Shown: in pieces, positions 9,986 to 22,269 of the stretch
Layout: every line of letters begins with the position of its first letter
Position numbering within the stretch: position 1 is the first letter of the stretch
Assembly (NCBI GenBank): GCA_030710605.1
Contig: CP092870.1
Location: 12,853,408-12,917,407, forward strand
Source: Cordylochernes scorpioides
Lineage: Eukaryota > Arthropoda > Arachnida > Pseudoscorpiones > Chernetidae
Direction of reading: 5' to 3'
DNA length: 64,000 bases
The notes under the pieces: generated by a model
What the model was told of the DNA's origin: nothing
Seen by the model: only the letters and a program-made list of their open reading frames with translations
Databases searched by the model: none
Program-made: the position numbers and the translations under genes

Positions 9986-10950
9986 AAAAATAACAATGAA
10001 GGTCAAGGTGCTTTATCTCTACCATTCATCTTCACAAATTCAACGCTGCTATATCACAACAATCTCTATATTTCTCTTTTTTCTATCTAACAAATTCAGC
10101 GATGTCTAAATCACAACAAGAGATTAAAGACGTTATAATCTATCTTCCATCTTTTACAAAATACACTCTGTCTATATCACAATAACAATGGAGTAACGAC
10201 TGTATATCTATTCCATTTCTGCATTACAAATTCCACGCCACCTGTATCAGGCAATGTATAGCGATATCTTTCCTATTTCTATCTCAAAAATTCAACGCCT
10301 CCTCCTATAATAGGAGTAACAACGCTATATCCCTCCAACACTTTCATTACGAACTCAACGCCGCTTTTATCACAACTATGGAGTAACGAGGCTAAATATC
10401 TTCCAATCCTCCATTAAAATTTCAACGCCATTTTTATCTCAACCTTTCAGTATCAAAGCTAAATATAACTTCCATTTCTCAGTTTCAAGGCGTCTAAAGA
10501 ACAACAACAATGCAGTTACGACAGTATATCTCTCCCATTTCGCCATCATAAATTCAGAGCAAACAATAAATCATAACAACAATGAAGTAGCGACGCTCCA
10601 TCTCTTCCATTTCTCCATTTCAAATTCACAACTTCGTTTATCTCTCAACAATATAATAACGCTGCTATATATCTTTTATTAATGATAACTAATTCACCGC
10701 CGTTAAAGTATCCCAACAACAATGTAGTAACGATGCTATATCTCTTCAATACATCAACTACAAATTCAACGCCGTCAATGTCTTAACAACAATGGAGTAA
10801 AGTCCTTTTATATTACTCTCATATTCAACGCCGTCTATATCACAACATGAATAGAATAACGACCTTATATCTTCCTTCCTCCATTACTAAAATTCAACGC
10901 GGTCAATATCACAACAACAACCTATTAAGATGACGCTATATATATCTTTT
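9986..10950. repeat. Degenerate minisatellite of about 69 bp, left part
   Basis: Diverged tandem units containing variants of AAATTCAACGCCGTCTA, ACAACAATGGAGTAACGAC and GCTATATCTCTTCCATTTC recur about every 65-72 bp. The same array resumes at 12661-14700, so one ancestral array was split by later insertions (mariner and MITE). Confidence 0.8.
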
Positions 10951-10957
10951 GAATATA

Positions 10958-12175
10958 CAGGGTAGGATCAAAAATTCCTGAACTTTAAAAAATATATATA
11001 TAAAACAACTTTTGAAAAATGTAAAATCAATTTTACTGTAAAGAACAAAGTCTAAACTATAATTTAATTTAGCAACGCCAGCAAATGCGCATGCGTGGTT
11101 TTCATTTTAGGCATATTTTTGTTGTAAATATTTATCTCGCGTCGGTTTCTGCAATGTCATCATTTGAGCAAAGTGCAAATATTAAATTTGTGTAAAATTA
11201 AAAAAGTATTTCACAGAGACATTAGCATTAATGAATGAAGCTTATAAAGACGAAAAATTGTAACGAACGCAAGTTTATTTTTGGTATAAACGTTTTAAAG
11301 ATGGTCGTAAGAGCATCGCAGATGATTCAAGGTCAGGTCGGCCATTGACGTCAACAACAGATCGCAATATTGGGCAGGTAAGAGATTTAATTGTTGCTGA
11401 TAGAAAAATTACTATTGATAATATATCAGAAATACTTGGAATTTCGTATGGTAGTTGCCAAAAAAATTATTGGTGAACATTTAAACATGAAAAAACTTTG
11501 TGGCTATTTTGTCCCACGAAATTCAACAGATCAACAAAGAGAACCAGATTATCAATTTGCAAAGATTTAATTTAAACTGCAAATAATGATTTGATTTTTT
11601 AAAACAATAATACCTGGTGATGAAACATGGTGCTTTCTTTTTGATCCACAAACCAAAAAAACAATCACTCGAATGGCACATACCAAGTTCTCCTAGAAAG
11701 AAGAAAGTTCGTCCTGATAAGTCCAAAGGAAAAGTAATGCTTGTAGTGTTTTTCGATTATCAAAGACTTGTCTATTATGAATTTATAAAGAGTGGGTTAT
11801 TATTAATAAACAGGCATACAAAGAAATACTTGTGCGCCTTCGTGATGCGATAAGAAGAAAAGAAACCAACTCTTTAAATTAAAACATTGGAAATTGCTAA
11901 ATGATAATGCCCCTGCTCATAGAGCCATTATTGTTCAAGACTATTTAGACAAACACACTGTATCTGTCTTGTCGCATCCTCCTTACTCTCCTGATATCGC
12001 GCCATGTGATTTATTCTTCTTTCCAAAACTTAAAATGACGTTAAAAGGGAGGCGCTTTTCATCGTTATCAGAAGTAACAGAAAATGCGACGGCGACTCAT
12101 CCTCTAGTACAAATTTAATGCTCTTTAAATAATAAAGAGGTAGGCCCCACTACACTCTATTTCTGCAGAAAAAAT
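10958..12175 (+). pseudogene. Dead mariner transposon
   Basis: The left end is a TA followed by CAGGGTAGGATCAAAAATTC, a typical mariner terminus. Inside is a broken mariner transposase: WYKRFKDGRKSIADDSRSGR (first helix-turn-helix and linker), DNAPAHRAIIVQDYLDKH (second catalytic Asp) and PYSPDIAPCDLFFFPKLK (third). Many stops and frameshifts occur between, including in the first catalytic block. A matching right terminus was not found; it may be lost. The element is inserted in the 69-bp minisatellite. Confidence 0.85.
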
Positions 12176-12179
12176 TCAA

Positions 12180-12660
12180 AACCTACCATTTCATAATGAT
12201 GAAACTAGGACACTCTATATTACATAGATTACATTACAAATAAATTAACACAAAGCAATAACGCGCCATCTATACATATAAAACAAAAGGATTTAAAAGC
12301 GCGAATGTTTCTTTTATACATAAAACGAACTTCTACTGTCCGTACTGCGATGAAAAAATATATTGGGAGGGCTTGGCTCATCAGTGGTGAACCCTCCCAG
12401 CGGTTTCGCCAATTTAATCCACCAGACCGCTTCTCAGAGCTCTAATACTGTATTGGATCATTCTGCTTTTATATGCTACACTGAAGGATGGAATCTTAGA
12501 AATGGTTTTCAAGTAAACTATGGACATAAGCTTATAGGACAGTAGAATTACATTCAAATATTTGCTTCGACCTTCAATAAGGACAGTAGAAGTTCGTTTT
12601 ATGTATAAAAGAAACATTCGCGCTTTTAAATCCTTTTGTTTTATTACGAATAAACTTGAT
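12180..12660. mobile_element. Hairpin MITE (family A)
   Basis: A copy in the orientation GGCTTGGCTCATCAGTGGTG, CCCTCCCAGCGGTTTCGCCA, with outer arms containing AAGAAACATTCGCGC-type sequence on both sides (AAAGCGCGAATGTTTCTTTT at about 12296 and the inverse near 12608). An AGATGGCGC motif (reverse: 12263-12271) sits at the left arm. Confidence 0.75.
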
Positions 12661-14700
12661 TCAAATGAAGCAAAAACGCGTTAAAAAAAATAAGTTTTGA
12701 CTTATCAAATCAACACTGTCATAGTTAAAACTAGGGAGCTCACAAATATATATTTCGCACAATATTTCATTAAGAAATCAATACTGTTTAAGTTGTAACA
12801 TTGGAGGCACGACCTATATTTCTTCCATTTCTACATAGAGAAATAAACACTGTTCAAATTAAAACAAGACAAATATACGATGTTATATCCCTTCTATTAT
12901 TTAAATTGCAAATTCAACATCGTCCAAGTGAAACAATTGAGCTAAACTTCGCTATATCTTTCCTAATCTTATAAACAAATTCAACAATATATAAGTTACA
13001 ACAATAGTGCCCACAATGGTATCTCTCTCCTTTTCCTCCATCATGATTTTCAGTACCATTTAAGTTACAACAATAGGGCCCAAGAGAGTATATCTCTCCT
13101 TTTCTTCTATCATGAATTCAACGCCATATAAGTTACAACAATAGTGCCCACAATGGTATCTCTCTCCTTTTCCTCCATCATGATTTTCAGTACCATTTAA
13201 GTTACAACAATAGGGCCAAAGAGAGAGTATATCTCTCCTTTTCTTCTATCATGAATTCAACTCCATATAAGTTATAACAATAGTGCCCACAATGGTATTT
13301 CTCTCCTGTTTCCCCATCATGATTTCCAACACCATCTAAGTTAAAACAATAGTGCTCAGGTGGATATTTCTCTCTTCCTACTCCATCATGATTTCAATGC
13401 CGTTCAAGTTACAAAGCTTCGATATCTCCTACATTCCTCCCTTTCAAATATAATGACATCCAGACAATGAAGGACGGTCCAGTCCTTCAGTACAGTTTTA
13501 CCTCCGTCCATGTTACAATAGTAAAAGAAACGTTGTTTTGACTAATTAATTACATCTTTTTAAATTCTCTCAGACAAATTATTTCTTTCAATCCTCCATT
13601 ATATTCATTCAAAGTCGTCTAAGTCAGAACAATGTTAAACATGATGTGACATTTCTATCTCAATTCTCATTACAAATATAACGTATCTACTTCACACTGA
13701 CGAACGACAAGATACAAATTCAAATTCAGGGCTGTTCGAATTTATTAAAATTGGCAAAACGAAATAATATCTCTTACATTTCTCTCTTGCAAAATTATAT
13801 ACCGTACAAGTTGCAGCAATTGAGCCCAAGAAACTTGTCTCTCATTTTACAGCGCCACGACAATGGAACCCACGAAAGCTATTTACTCGTACTTTCCTTT
13901 TTTCCTTTACATATTCAAAGCAGTCCATTTCACAACAATGGACGCAACGGCGCTATATTTGTTTCTTTCTTTCTTATAAATTCAACGTGTATATGTAACA
14001 ACAATTTATGACGCTATATAGCTACATATCTCCTTTATCAATATAATAACTCCCAAGTTACAACAATTGAGATAACGGCACTATATCTCTCCTATTTCTT
14101 TACCAATCCAACACCGCCCAAGTTACAACAATGGGTACCACGACACTATATCTCGTCTATTTCTTCTTTATAAATCCAACACTGCCCAAGTTACAACAAT
14201 GGAGACAACGATACTATATCTCGCCCAATAATTCTTTACAAATCTAACATCACCCGAGTTACAACAATGGGTACCACGACACTATATATCTCCCATTACA
14301 TCTTTACAAATCCAACACCACCCAAGTTACAACAATGGTGACAACGACACTATATCTCGCCCATTTCTTTTTTACAAATCCAACATCGCTCAAATTTCAA
14401 AATTGGAGACAACGACGCTAAACCTCTCCAATTCCTTCTTCACAAATCCAACACCGCCCCAAGTTACAACAATGGGGACCGCGACGCTGTGTGTTTCTCC
14501 TACTCTCCGTACAAATTCAACATTGCTCAAATTTCAAAATTGGAGACAACGACGCTAAACCTCTCCAATTCCTTCTTCACAAATCCAACACCGCCCCAAG
14601 TTACAACAATGGGGCCCGCTACGCTGTGTGTTTCTCCTACTCTACGTACAAATTAAACATTGCTCAAATCACACAATGGCGAAACGATATTTCCTTTTTA
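12661..14700. repeat. Degenerate minisatellite of about 69 bp, right part
   Basis: Continuation of the 9986-10950 array. Units read roughly AAGTTACAACAATGGAGAC, AACGACACTATATCTC, CATTTCTTCTTTACAAATC, CAACACCGCCC. Recent duplications of multi-unit blocks are visible: about 128 bp at 13010-13270, and about 120 bp at 14400-14640 where the copies are nearly identical. Confidence 0.85.
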
Positions 14701-15201
14701 TATATACTTTAATATATTTCACTACCTACCTCCTCCAACATATGTATTAGCAATATCATATAATTTGTTACCATGTAAATTCACTTTTACAATCTCAAAA
14801 CTATCGTCTTCAGAGATGATTACCTGCAATCCAAAAATAAACAAACGTATTCGAGCCCTATCTAAACCAATCATTATCTGGTCTAGTTGAAAGAAGATTT
14901 TGTTTATTTAGTGAAGCGAGATTTAATAAAATATCTATTAGTTATTTATGAACCACCGCAATGATCACCCAATTATTAAATAATGCATTTTAAATAAATA
15001 TTTAGCGAACTTAACCAAATTTATTTTCTAATTCGCCAATCAAACCATAGGCATGAAGCGTACAGTCAATAGCCAAAAAAGGATTGTGTTCTAAGTAAGG
15101 GTCCGGGAACGACATATATCAAACCTTAGAGTGCTACTTAGATCCATTGTGTAATATCTGTTGATTGTCTTTGGTTTGACATTTGATAAAACGCCATAAT
15201 A
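14701..15201. other. Intronic, no recognised feature
   Basis: Non-repetitive AT-rich sequence between the minisatellite and a pogo-type MITE. Confidence 0.3.
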
Positions 15202-15377
15202 CAATTAAACCTGTATATAGCACCCCCTCTAAATAGCGCCTTCCTCTCTATAGCGCCAGATTTTGGATACGTAGTACGATGCTGATACATTAAAAGTGAC
15301 CTGTCTATAGCACCCCCTCTCTATAGCACCCTATTTTGGTGAGTCCCAAGAGGGGGCGCTATAGACAGGTTTAACTG
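15202..15377. mobile_element. pogo/Tigger-type MITE, 176 bp
   Basis: Terminal inverted repeats CAATTAAACCTGTATATAGC and (inverse of the right end) CAGTTAAACCTGTCTATAGC flanked by TA on both sides. Termini of the CAGTTAAACC kind and TA duplication are usual for pogo/Tigger elements. No coding capacity. Confidence 0.75.
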
Positions 15378-17421
15378 TATGGTATATTAAAAAAAATGTT
15401 TGAATAGCACTTATTGGAATATTATAGATCCCCACATACTCCATACAATTGGCATGTTACATAACGGGTGATAATCCAGTGAGAATTGCGGGGAGATAGA
15501 TTTATGTGACATCTAATGTCCAAATGGCTATTTTAGAAAAATGATTTTACGCCGATATAACGACCGCAGTGATAGATGGATCACATTCGGCCCAATTATT
15601 CCCAGGATTATGGCAGCAATTCCACAGCCATAATCTCCCACTTTGGTTCCAAATTCACTCAGTTGAACTAAACGTGTATCAGATTATTTCAAACAGATTC
15701 TTTTTTTTTCTAACACGGATCTGAGAAATTTTCTGTTCCTCTCCATCTAATAATTGCACAATAAGCAAGGGCCTGTCCACACTCAGGTCGGCTTGTAGCA
15801 CCTGATCCCTACGTACCTTCAGAGAAGTCTGGTGTCAATATTTTCTATTTTTATTCCAATTCTGTATTTTTCTCTAAATTTATTATTTTGTAATTGACTA
15901 AGAGACAATAAAGTTGTTAATTGTCATTGTCTCCATCCAATACAGCGACGTGTTAGTATAGCTGTTTGTTAATGTTTGATATATTAGGCTGTAAAATTTC
16001 TGAAAAAATAGGGCTAATAGGGAAATACACTTAAGGGAGAAAGAATACTGTCAAAAATAATCTTTCTCAGAATTATCGTCATCGAAATACTAACTATTTT
16101 ACCCACATTGGCAAGAAAACTGACATTTTTCTTATTGGAATACGTGAACTTTCTCTCCAAATATACAATATATATTGACCATGGATATTGTATTATTCAT
16201 AGTTGTAAAGGTGAATCAAATCTTCCGAAATTTGTTTCCTAGTAATAATAAAGAAACATTGATTACTAAAGGTTTGATTGTCCCGTTATTTGACAAGAGT
16301 AATCAGTTTAAGTTTAGCAGTCAGGTGGAAAGAATTTTTTTTTTTGTATTTGTTCAGCGCGCGCGAACTAATCTCCAACGTCTTCTGATTAGACGAATGT
16401 GGCCAAGTTTGTATATAAAGGGGGTTCATAGATAATACGGCTATGGTAATCCCATCTCTACAATTCTACTGAAACCTTGAAGCTCATATAGCTGTTAGAT
16501 ATATGTGTGTAAGGAAAATTATTATAAAATCGTTTAGTGCAGAATTGAATTAGGTTTTGGGGCAGAGTAGACACATGTACCAGTATTTGGTTTATAGAAG
16601 CCACGCTAATGGATGAAGTTTTAGGTAATGCTTAACAGAACAATTTGTTGATGTCTTCGCGGAAGAACAGAGATCGATATGCTTATTTGTTCATATTGTA
16701 GCGTAGAAATCAAGTCTTTGTATATCTTAAGATGTGTGGTGACTACACTTTGCTTCAGCGAGCGCGAACTGGGACAAAGCTCCACTACACACAGGGGCAG
16801 TGGACGGCCTCGGCAACCGCGAGCGTCAACCTGACTACGCATGCGCGCGGGACGTCATCAGAGACTGGCCACTCACGCGGTAAACATCTAGGCTAGCTCC
16901 AACGGCCGTTACTTCAACCGTTACTCCTTTTCTCTTTATATATTTCTGGCTTTAAATAAATTAATTCTAATTATAATTTTATCAGCGGCCTTTCCACAAG
17001 CCACACCAACACATCACGCAACAACCATCCTACAGATGTGAAAGTATTTAATTTTGACGTCAGCAAGACTAGTTGACTCCAACAAGCAAAAAAACTATAT
17101 ACTGCTAGAGAATATTGAACAAGCAAGCTATGGAACATGATTTGACAAATATAGAGTAATATTCTGTTAAGTAATTTCCTTGATTAATTAAATTAAATAA
17201 TATTTAAATATAAATCATTTCAATGCCACAATATATATGTGTATACTATAACTATCCTAAATGGACGTATATCTCTAATTCTGTTTCCCATGTCCACCAA
17301 GTATTCCCCAATATACCATCTAGCTATTCATGCAGGCAGCATAAGTCATATATGATACAACAGTTGAAATGGCAAGCCAGTTGGTGAACCGGTAAGCCAG
17401 TCCACTACCAAAGTCACATAC
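15378..17421. other. Intronic, no recognised gene; GC-richer patch at 16745-16915
   Basis: Mostly AT-rich. The patch at 16745-16915 has CATGCGCGCGGGACGTCATC and is followed by a TATATATTT stretch and a segment ending near 17040; this resembles the promoter part of a retroelement or a solo LTR but I could not find paired ends. Confidence 0.3.
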
Positions 17422-17673
17422 CACACTTGTAGGAGCGGCCCAGCCAGGCTCCGTCCTCACACACCAGCTTCCAGCTAGAGGCCTGGTACTCCCCGGTCTT
17501 GAGACATTTGAAGCGGACTTCAGACTCGTGCGGATACTCGTCGGTCTCTTCCTCGCTCTCCTCCTCCTCCTCGTCCTCCTCCTCCTCGTGGTAGAACAGC
17601 CCGTTCTGGATGCGGTGCGGCAGGCGGCATGGGCGGCGGCCAGGCGGAGGCGGGGGCTCGCCGTACCGATCCT
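17422..17673 (-). CDS. CCP/Ig protein, exon encoding acidic CCP module 10
   Basis: A 252-nt phase 1-1 exon with acceptor TGTTGCAG|AG and donor TGTG|GTATGT. The sushi module has cysteines in RPCRLP, RFKC, KLVC and YKC and the Trp in GAWLGRSYKC. Between Cys1 and Cys2 is an unusual acidic insertion: EEEEDEEEEESEEETDE (15 of 17 residues acidic), encoded by a GAG-rich trinucleotide run (roughly 17545-17590). CCP loops normally lack this; it may be a binding surface or a codon-repeat expansion. A Pro-rich linker (GEPPPPPGRR) precedes the module. Confidence 0.9.
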
Positions 17674-17746
17674 CTGCAACAGACGTGGGGTGAGTCGGCG
17701 GGGCACGACGTAGGACGGGCCGGTCTGGGGAGGGAACGAGGCGAAC
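17674..17746 (-). other. 73-nt intron
   Basis: Begins GTTCGC (weak donor) and ends TCTGTTGCAG with a CTCAC branch-point-like motif. It must exist because the upstream CCP frame is shifted relative to the downstream one; this donor gives phase 1 and an exon divisible by three like all others. Confidence 0.65.
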
Positions 17747-17959
17747 CTCCTCCGTCCGCGGGGTGGGCCGCGGTGGTAGGCCGGCACAGAGGCCGCTCGG
17801 GCCGCAGCTGACCCTCCAGGCAGCGCACCTCCTCGGCGCTAACAGGCGCGTTACCCGCCTCACACTCGTACTGCACAGCCGAGCCGTGAGAGATGGTCAA
17901 CCCGGCGCGGTACCCTCCCTGGTAGCGGCCGTTGGGCACCGGAGGCAGCTCGCACGGTC
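17747..17959 (-). CDS. CCP/Ig protein, exon encoding CCP module 9
   Basis: A 213-nt phase 1-1 exon with acceptor GTTCACAG|GA. It encodes GPCELPPVPNGRYQGG at the start (first Cys), QYEC, VRC and PLC as the remaining cysteines. The usual Trp between Cys3 and Cys4 is absent (LEGQLRPERPLC), which is atypical for a sushi module. The C-terminal linker after the fourth Cys depends on the weak donor chosen. Confidence 0.85.
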
Positions 17960-18533
17960 CTGTGAACACCCGCCGTTGTTTCGGGGTACATAGTTTGACA
18001 ACTCAGTGTCGTGTGGGACAAACCCAGCAGTTCATTTAGTTTTAGTTTAAAAAAGAAAAAAATATATTGTAAAATATTTTAAAATATATTTTTTAATTAA
18101 AAAATAATTTAAAATTATGATTATTTTACGTTTGAATATGAAGAAATAAACACGAAGAGAAAAACCACCTCCCAAGTTAACGCCGTCGTAAAGAGCTTTA
18201 GTATACCTGGACACCTAGAATTACTTTCCCATTGGCGTTTTTATTCCCGATACTCAAAGTGTGCCATGTTTATGTGACTTGTCGAGAGCCACAATCCTAT
18301 CAAGAAATAAAGATGCTGTGAGACAGTTCCAATCCCCTGCGGGAGTTGCTCCGGGTCATTAGGTGGTTGGACTATAGTTAATACAGCACTTGATGATGGC
18401 CATCATTGGGCGAGTCGATAGAAATGGTCAAAGGAAGCCAACGTTGGAATGCTAACATGTTATCAAGTTGCCTTCAGAAAACTCAAATACTCAATCTAAG
18501 AATTACCCTCTATTAGGAAATCATTTAACTATA
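17960..18533. other. Intronic, no recognised feature
   Basis: AT-rich sequence between exons; no coding or repeat signal recognised. Confidence 0.35.
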
Positions 18534-18727
18534 AGGTTGTCCCAAAAGTTCGTGCTTTTCTTAAAACGTTGTTTTTCTTATTACTTGGATAATAATATCA
18601 ATACGGCGAATACAAAATAATACATAATACAATTACTTTATACATAATACAAATAAATTATACATAACGGCGAATAATATAGGTATTTCAATTTTTCGCA
18701 AGTGTTTACGGACTTTTGGGACAACCT
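18534..18727. mobile_element. Mariner-derived MITE, about 195 bp
   Basis: Inverted ends AGGTTGTCCCAAAAGT with further similarity inside (TTCGTGC versus CCGTAAAC) enclose non-coding AT-rich sequence. Termini beginning AGGTTGTCCCAAAAG are typical of a mariner subfamily; this is an internally deleted derivative with no transposase. Confidence 0.75.
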
Positions 18728-19659
18728 TTTAAATACATATATCGAGATATATGGCACTGTGTCCAAAATTAATTCCATATGTTGATGGGCCTGCATATTG
18801 AATTAATCACAATCCACCCTATAGTCATACCCTTCCCCACTCTGTGTGTTTTTTCTTGTTTGCTTGCTTGGAAAAAAGACAAGCTTTCGGTTATAATTCT
18901 TCAATGGGCGATGGCTACCAGACTTAGACGGAAATTTGTAATTTTTATATACAAATAGAATATTCTTTATTGTACATAAGTTCTCCAAAATCTGATTTCC
19001 ATAGTCATGTTGAAGAAAAATGACCGAAAGCAAGTCATTTCCAAGTCACCGAACAAGAAACATTTTCTACAGTGTTATCTCAAAATGTATTTATGAATAT
19101 TCCTCTCAAATTAAATTTGGTAGAATTGAGTATCACCTAGCGTTCTTCACGCTAACTATTGTGGAATTTGTATTCAGAAGGTCAGCAATTTACTGATGAG
19201 GAATGGGTACAGTTGTTCACTCAAAGGTAGATTGCTTGGCGGAGGACGAAAACGGATTTATAAGTTTCTTCACCTAGGTTTTACATGTTATCCAGGCCAG
19301 TTATCTAGAACATTGCCATCAAAGAGGGAAGGAATCTCACCCAAAATATATATATTTTTTTCTATTTCCACATCTAAATATTAAGGATTTATTATGGTAC
19401 GACAATATAAGTTTTCGAGTGTAACCTTCGGACTTTCGCACGAAATCTTGTATGGTCATGGTATAAAAGAAAATTTCCCTCAATGGATTGCCTTTTATTT
19501 ATAATTTTATTGAAGGGGGATTATAATATTAACTTTAATTATAATAAAATGTAGTTACACAAGAAAAATATTTAACAGGACTTATAAGAAGTTCAAAGTT
19601 TGAAATTTATAATTGCTGTGAATTATGAAGAGCAAATATAATGAAGTTTTTTTTTTTGT
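18728..19659. other. Intronic, no recognised feature
   Basis: AT-rich, short ORFs only (such as 18803-19033 minus), none recognised. Confidence 0.3.
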
Positions 19660-19840
19660 AACAAAACACTGTCTCCGAGGATAAATTTCTTGCTTTATTT
19701 AAAACTATCTCTCAAGCTTTCGGGTATCATAAACCCTTCTACAGGAGTTTACAACGAAATTTGTGATGCCCTAAGGCTTGAGAGATCTGTTTAAATAAAG
19801 CAAGAAATTTATTCTCTGTGGCAATGTGTTGTTAGAATCA
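19660..19840. mobile_element. Fold-back MITE
   Basis: Imperfect inverted arms: left ATAAATTTCTTGCTTTATTT with CTCTCAAGC, right GCTTGAGAGA with AAATAAAGCAAGAAATTTAT, ending in CAATGTGTTGT versus ACAAAACACTG at the outer ends. No coding sequence. Confidence 0.75.
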
Positions 19841-19936
19841 AAGGATTCTATACTCCGATAATGAAGTTTATCTGTCCCTGAATGTGGGGGAAATAATCAA
19901 ACAGTTGGTAGCGTCTCTACGGAGAACCAACACTAC

Positions 19937-20131
19937 CGGGCAGGCAAGCCGGGGCCTCCGAGCCGGTCCACTCGCCGTACCAGCACCGCAGGCTCTCGGG
20001 TCCTACCAGCTGGTGTCCTGGGTGGCACGCTAACCGCACCACCTCCCCGTGAGGTACCTCGCCACCCGCGGCCACCGTCAGCTCGAAGTGGCGGTACGAT
20101 CCGTGGGCAGCCTCGGGCACCTCGCACGGCA
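19937..20131 (-). CDS. CCP/Ig protein, exon encoding CCP module 8
   Basis: A 195-nt phase 1-1 exon; acceptor GTGTGGCAG|TG, donor CCCG|GTAGTG. Sushi cysteines in VPCEVP, RLAC, LRC and PAC; Trp in CWYGEWTGSEAPAC. Length of 65 residues is normal for one CCP. Confidence 0.9.
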
Positions 20132-21035
20132 CTGCCACACCGGGTCGCTACAGACAAGCTTCAAGTGAGATGGTTGCAGATTATAATTAAGGGAATTATA
20201 GGAATTGATTCGATAAGCTATTGATGATGACCCTTCAAATCTTCCACGCCTCAATGATTGCTATTTAAAGTGAAGAATTAATGCTCTTTAGAGTGCTCTG
20301 GCAGAGGAGGGGGTCTTTCTTTTTGGAGATCAATACCCTTCGGGCAACATTTCCATTAATATATCGGCCATTGAATTGGACTCTGTGCCAGCTAAACACA
20401 TCGTTGGGAAATTCTGAATATTTCCTAGATAGACAATAGAATACCACATCATTTAAATTTTTCAGTGTCAATGAATATACTTGTGCGATATGGGGATCAT
20501 TCAACGCTTTATTGTCAATAGTGGCATTCCTCCGTGGCCATTACTGACTATTTAAATGTTATACATAATATTTGAGTATATTTACTATAAGATAGAAAAT
20601 AAAATGTTATAAACTTTTCAAAGTTGCAATCTAAGACATATCACACCAGGCCGGATGCCTCCCGTGACTAAGTAAACCTTAAAGGTTGGGAATATTTTAA
20701 TTGAAGGCTGGTAAATGCACGTGGGAATCTCGCAACAAGTAAGTGGAAAAGATAGATGGAGTTTTCAAAGTAGCTCGTTCATGGCTGACTTTTGTATAAC
20801 TACAAATTGCTGAATACCTTAAGCTTTTGAGGGTGATGCTCTAAATAAAACCACCGCAAAACATTGTATTAAAATTTAAGATGTAGAAGTTTTCCAGTTT
20901 ACAGCCCATGGAGTGAATGATGAAGCCAGAACATCAAGTAATTAATTGATTATTTCATACTAAAATCACCACATTTTGCACCTATTCTACGTTACTTTGT
21001 GCTCTCAATCATTTAGAGTGAAGTTTGTAACTCAC
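20132..21035. other. Intronic; unrecognised ORF at 20265-20504
   Basis: A 79-codon minus-strand ORF (20265-20504) is AT-rich and matches no family I recognise. The rest is non-coding AT-rich sequence. Confidence 0.3.
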
Positions 21036-21257
21036 GGCTGAAGCAGGCCGGCTCCCGAGGACGCCACCTCCCGTGGGCACACTTGACGGTGCCGTTGAGC
21101 CCCGGGGTGAGGCGGTAGCCGTGGTAGCAGGAGACGGCGAGCAGCGTACCGTGGGGCGTGGGGTTCTCAGGGCCCGCACCTCGGCCCGCCCTCACCACGC
21201 GGACGTCCATGTACGGGGCAGCGGGCAGGGAACTGCAGGGCTCTGTCCGCACCCATT
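21036..21257 (-). CDS. CCP/Ig protein, exon encoding CCP module 7
   Basis: Donor AGCC|GTGAGT (phase 1). Two acceptors keep phase 1: ACTAGACAG|AA (exon start 21257, 222 nt) or GCGGACAG|AG (start 21242, 207 nt); neither has a strong pyrimidine tract. Cysteines in EPCSSLP, AVSC, VKC and PAC; Trp in GRWRPREPAC. A Gly/Pro-rich loop (RAGRGAGPENPT) lies between Cys1 and Cys2. Confidence 0.87.
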
Positions 21258-21419
21258 CTGTCTAGTATTTGGTCCACCTGGGTTATAGCTTGGCAAACAT
21301 GGTTTATATTTTGGTAGACATGTACAGGTTAAATCTTGGTGGATATACATGGTATGTACATGTGAGTTACATTTTGGTAGACACACTAGTTAAAAAATTG
21401 CATAAGTTAGTTAATCTTA
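21258..21419. other. Intronic, short diverged repeat of about 35 bp
   Basis: Three to four loose copies of a TTTTGGTAGACATG-like unit (21308, 21338, 21373). No gene signal. Confidence 0.4.
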
Positions 21420-21575
21420 CAACAGGGAGGGAAGAAGTTCGACCACACCTCCTAACGGTTCCTCCTGAAATCTTGGAATATTCGAACAAATTCTGGTTAA
21501 AGGCGATTAACGTGACAACGGCACCCTTTTTCCAATAAAGACCAAAACCAAATTGGGCATAACAACATCAACAAC
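21420..21575 (+). mobile_element. Retroposon-like repeat (family D), copy 1
   Basis: Shares with 35339-35560 the segments CGACCACACC, CTTGGAATATTCGA, AATTCTGGTT, TAACGTG and CCAATAAAGA, followed in both by a CAA-rich tail. The AATAAA near the end plus simple CAA tail suggests a short retroposed sequence. Confidence 0.55.
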
Positions 21576-22260
21576 ATCTTACAACTTGTTATAAACTGCT
21601 TGTTATACTTATATTTTCGAAAAGGCGTGACTATGTCAGTGCTTCATTTGAATATTTCACAATGTAGAACGCTGAAAATTTCTCTTATATTTTCTCAATC
21701 ATGTTAAATTAGTTTGCTCTATTTTTCAAAACTTTTTAAATTAAAGAAAACGAATAGAGAAGCAATTTTCCCTTAATTTAGGTGATTGAAAAACTTTTAT
21801 TAGTGTTCCTTAGTGTATTTTACTTTTGTTGTTGAATTGTAAAACTATTTTCAGCCGTAATGTATTCTAATATGCCAATATGCAATTTTTCTTTCAGAAG
21901 TTAATAAAATAAATGTTTACTATAAAATATATTCACTTTGAGGTTCTACATTAAAGTATTTAGCTCCTGTGTGAGATGGTCATAATAGAAATAAATATAT
22001 AAGGGATTTGGAGAATCCTCGAGTACATCCTGGCAATTCTCCCGCCGCGGATAAATAAAGAAAAACGTGTCTGGAGTTTATCAGCCACAACTGCGAGAAG
22101 AAATTCCCCCGGAACAAGTTCGCCTTCTATTTTTAATGGCCACGTCAAGTGACAAGCCGGGGAAGTTTCTGGTTAATGGCTGGAACATCGATCGGGCCTA
22201 GGGAATTAAAAATTAAAAACCGCAAGGCCCAGAGATTAGTCTGCCTACATAATTATTGAA
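21576..22260. other. Intronic, no recognised feature
   Basis: AT-rich sequence before the 87-bp minisatellite; no element recognised. Confidence 0.3.
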
Positions 22261-22269
22261 CGGCTCTTT

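Noticed and set aside
16745-17045. Solo LTR or promoter
   Set aside because: GC-rich patch plus TATA-like tract is suggestive but no paired termini or target duplication could be found.
17528-17993. Plus-strand ORFs opposite the CCP exons 17422-17959
   Set aside because: Shadows of GC-rich minus-strand coding sequence; no domain and no homology-like motif.
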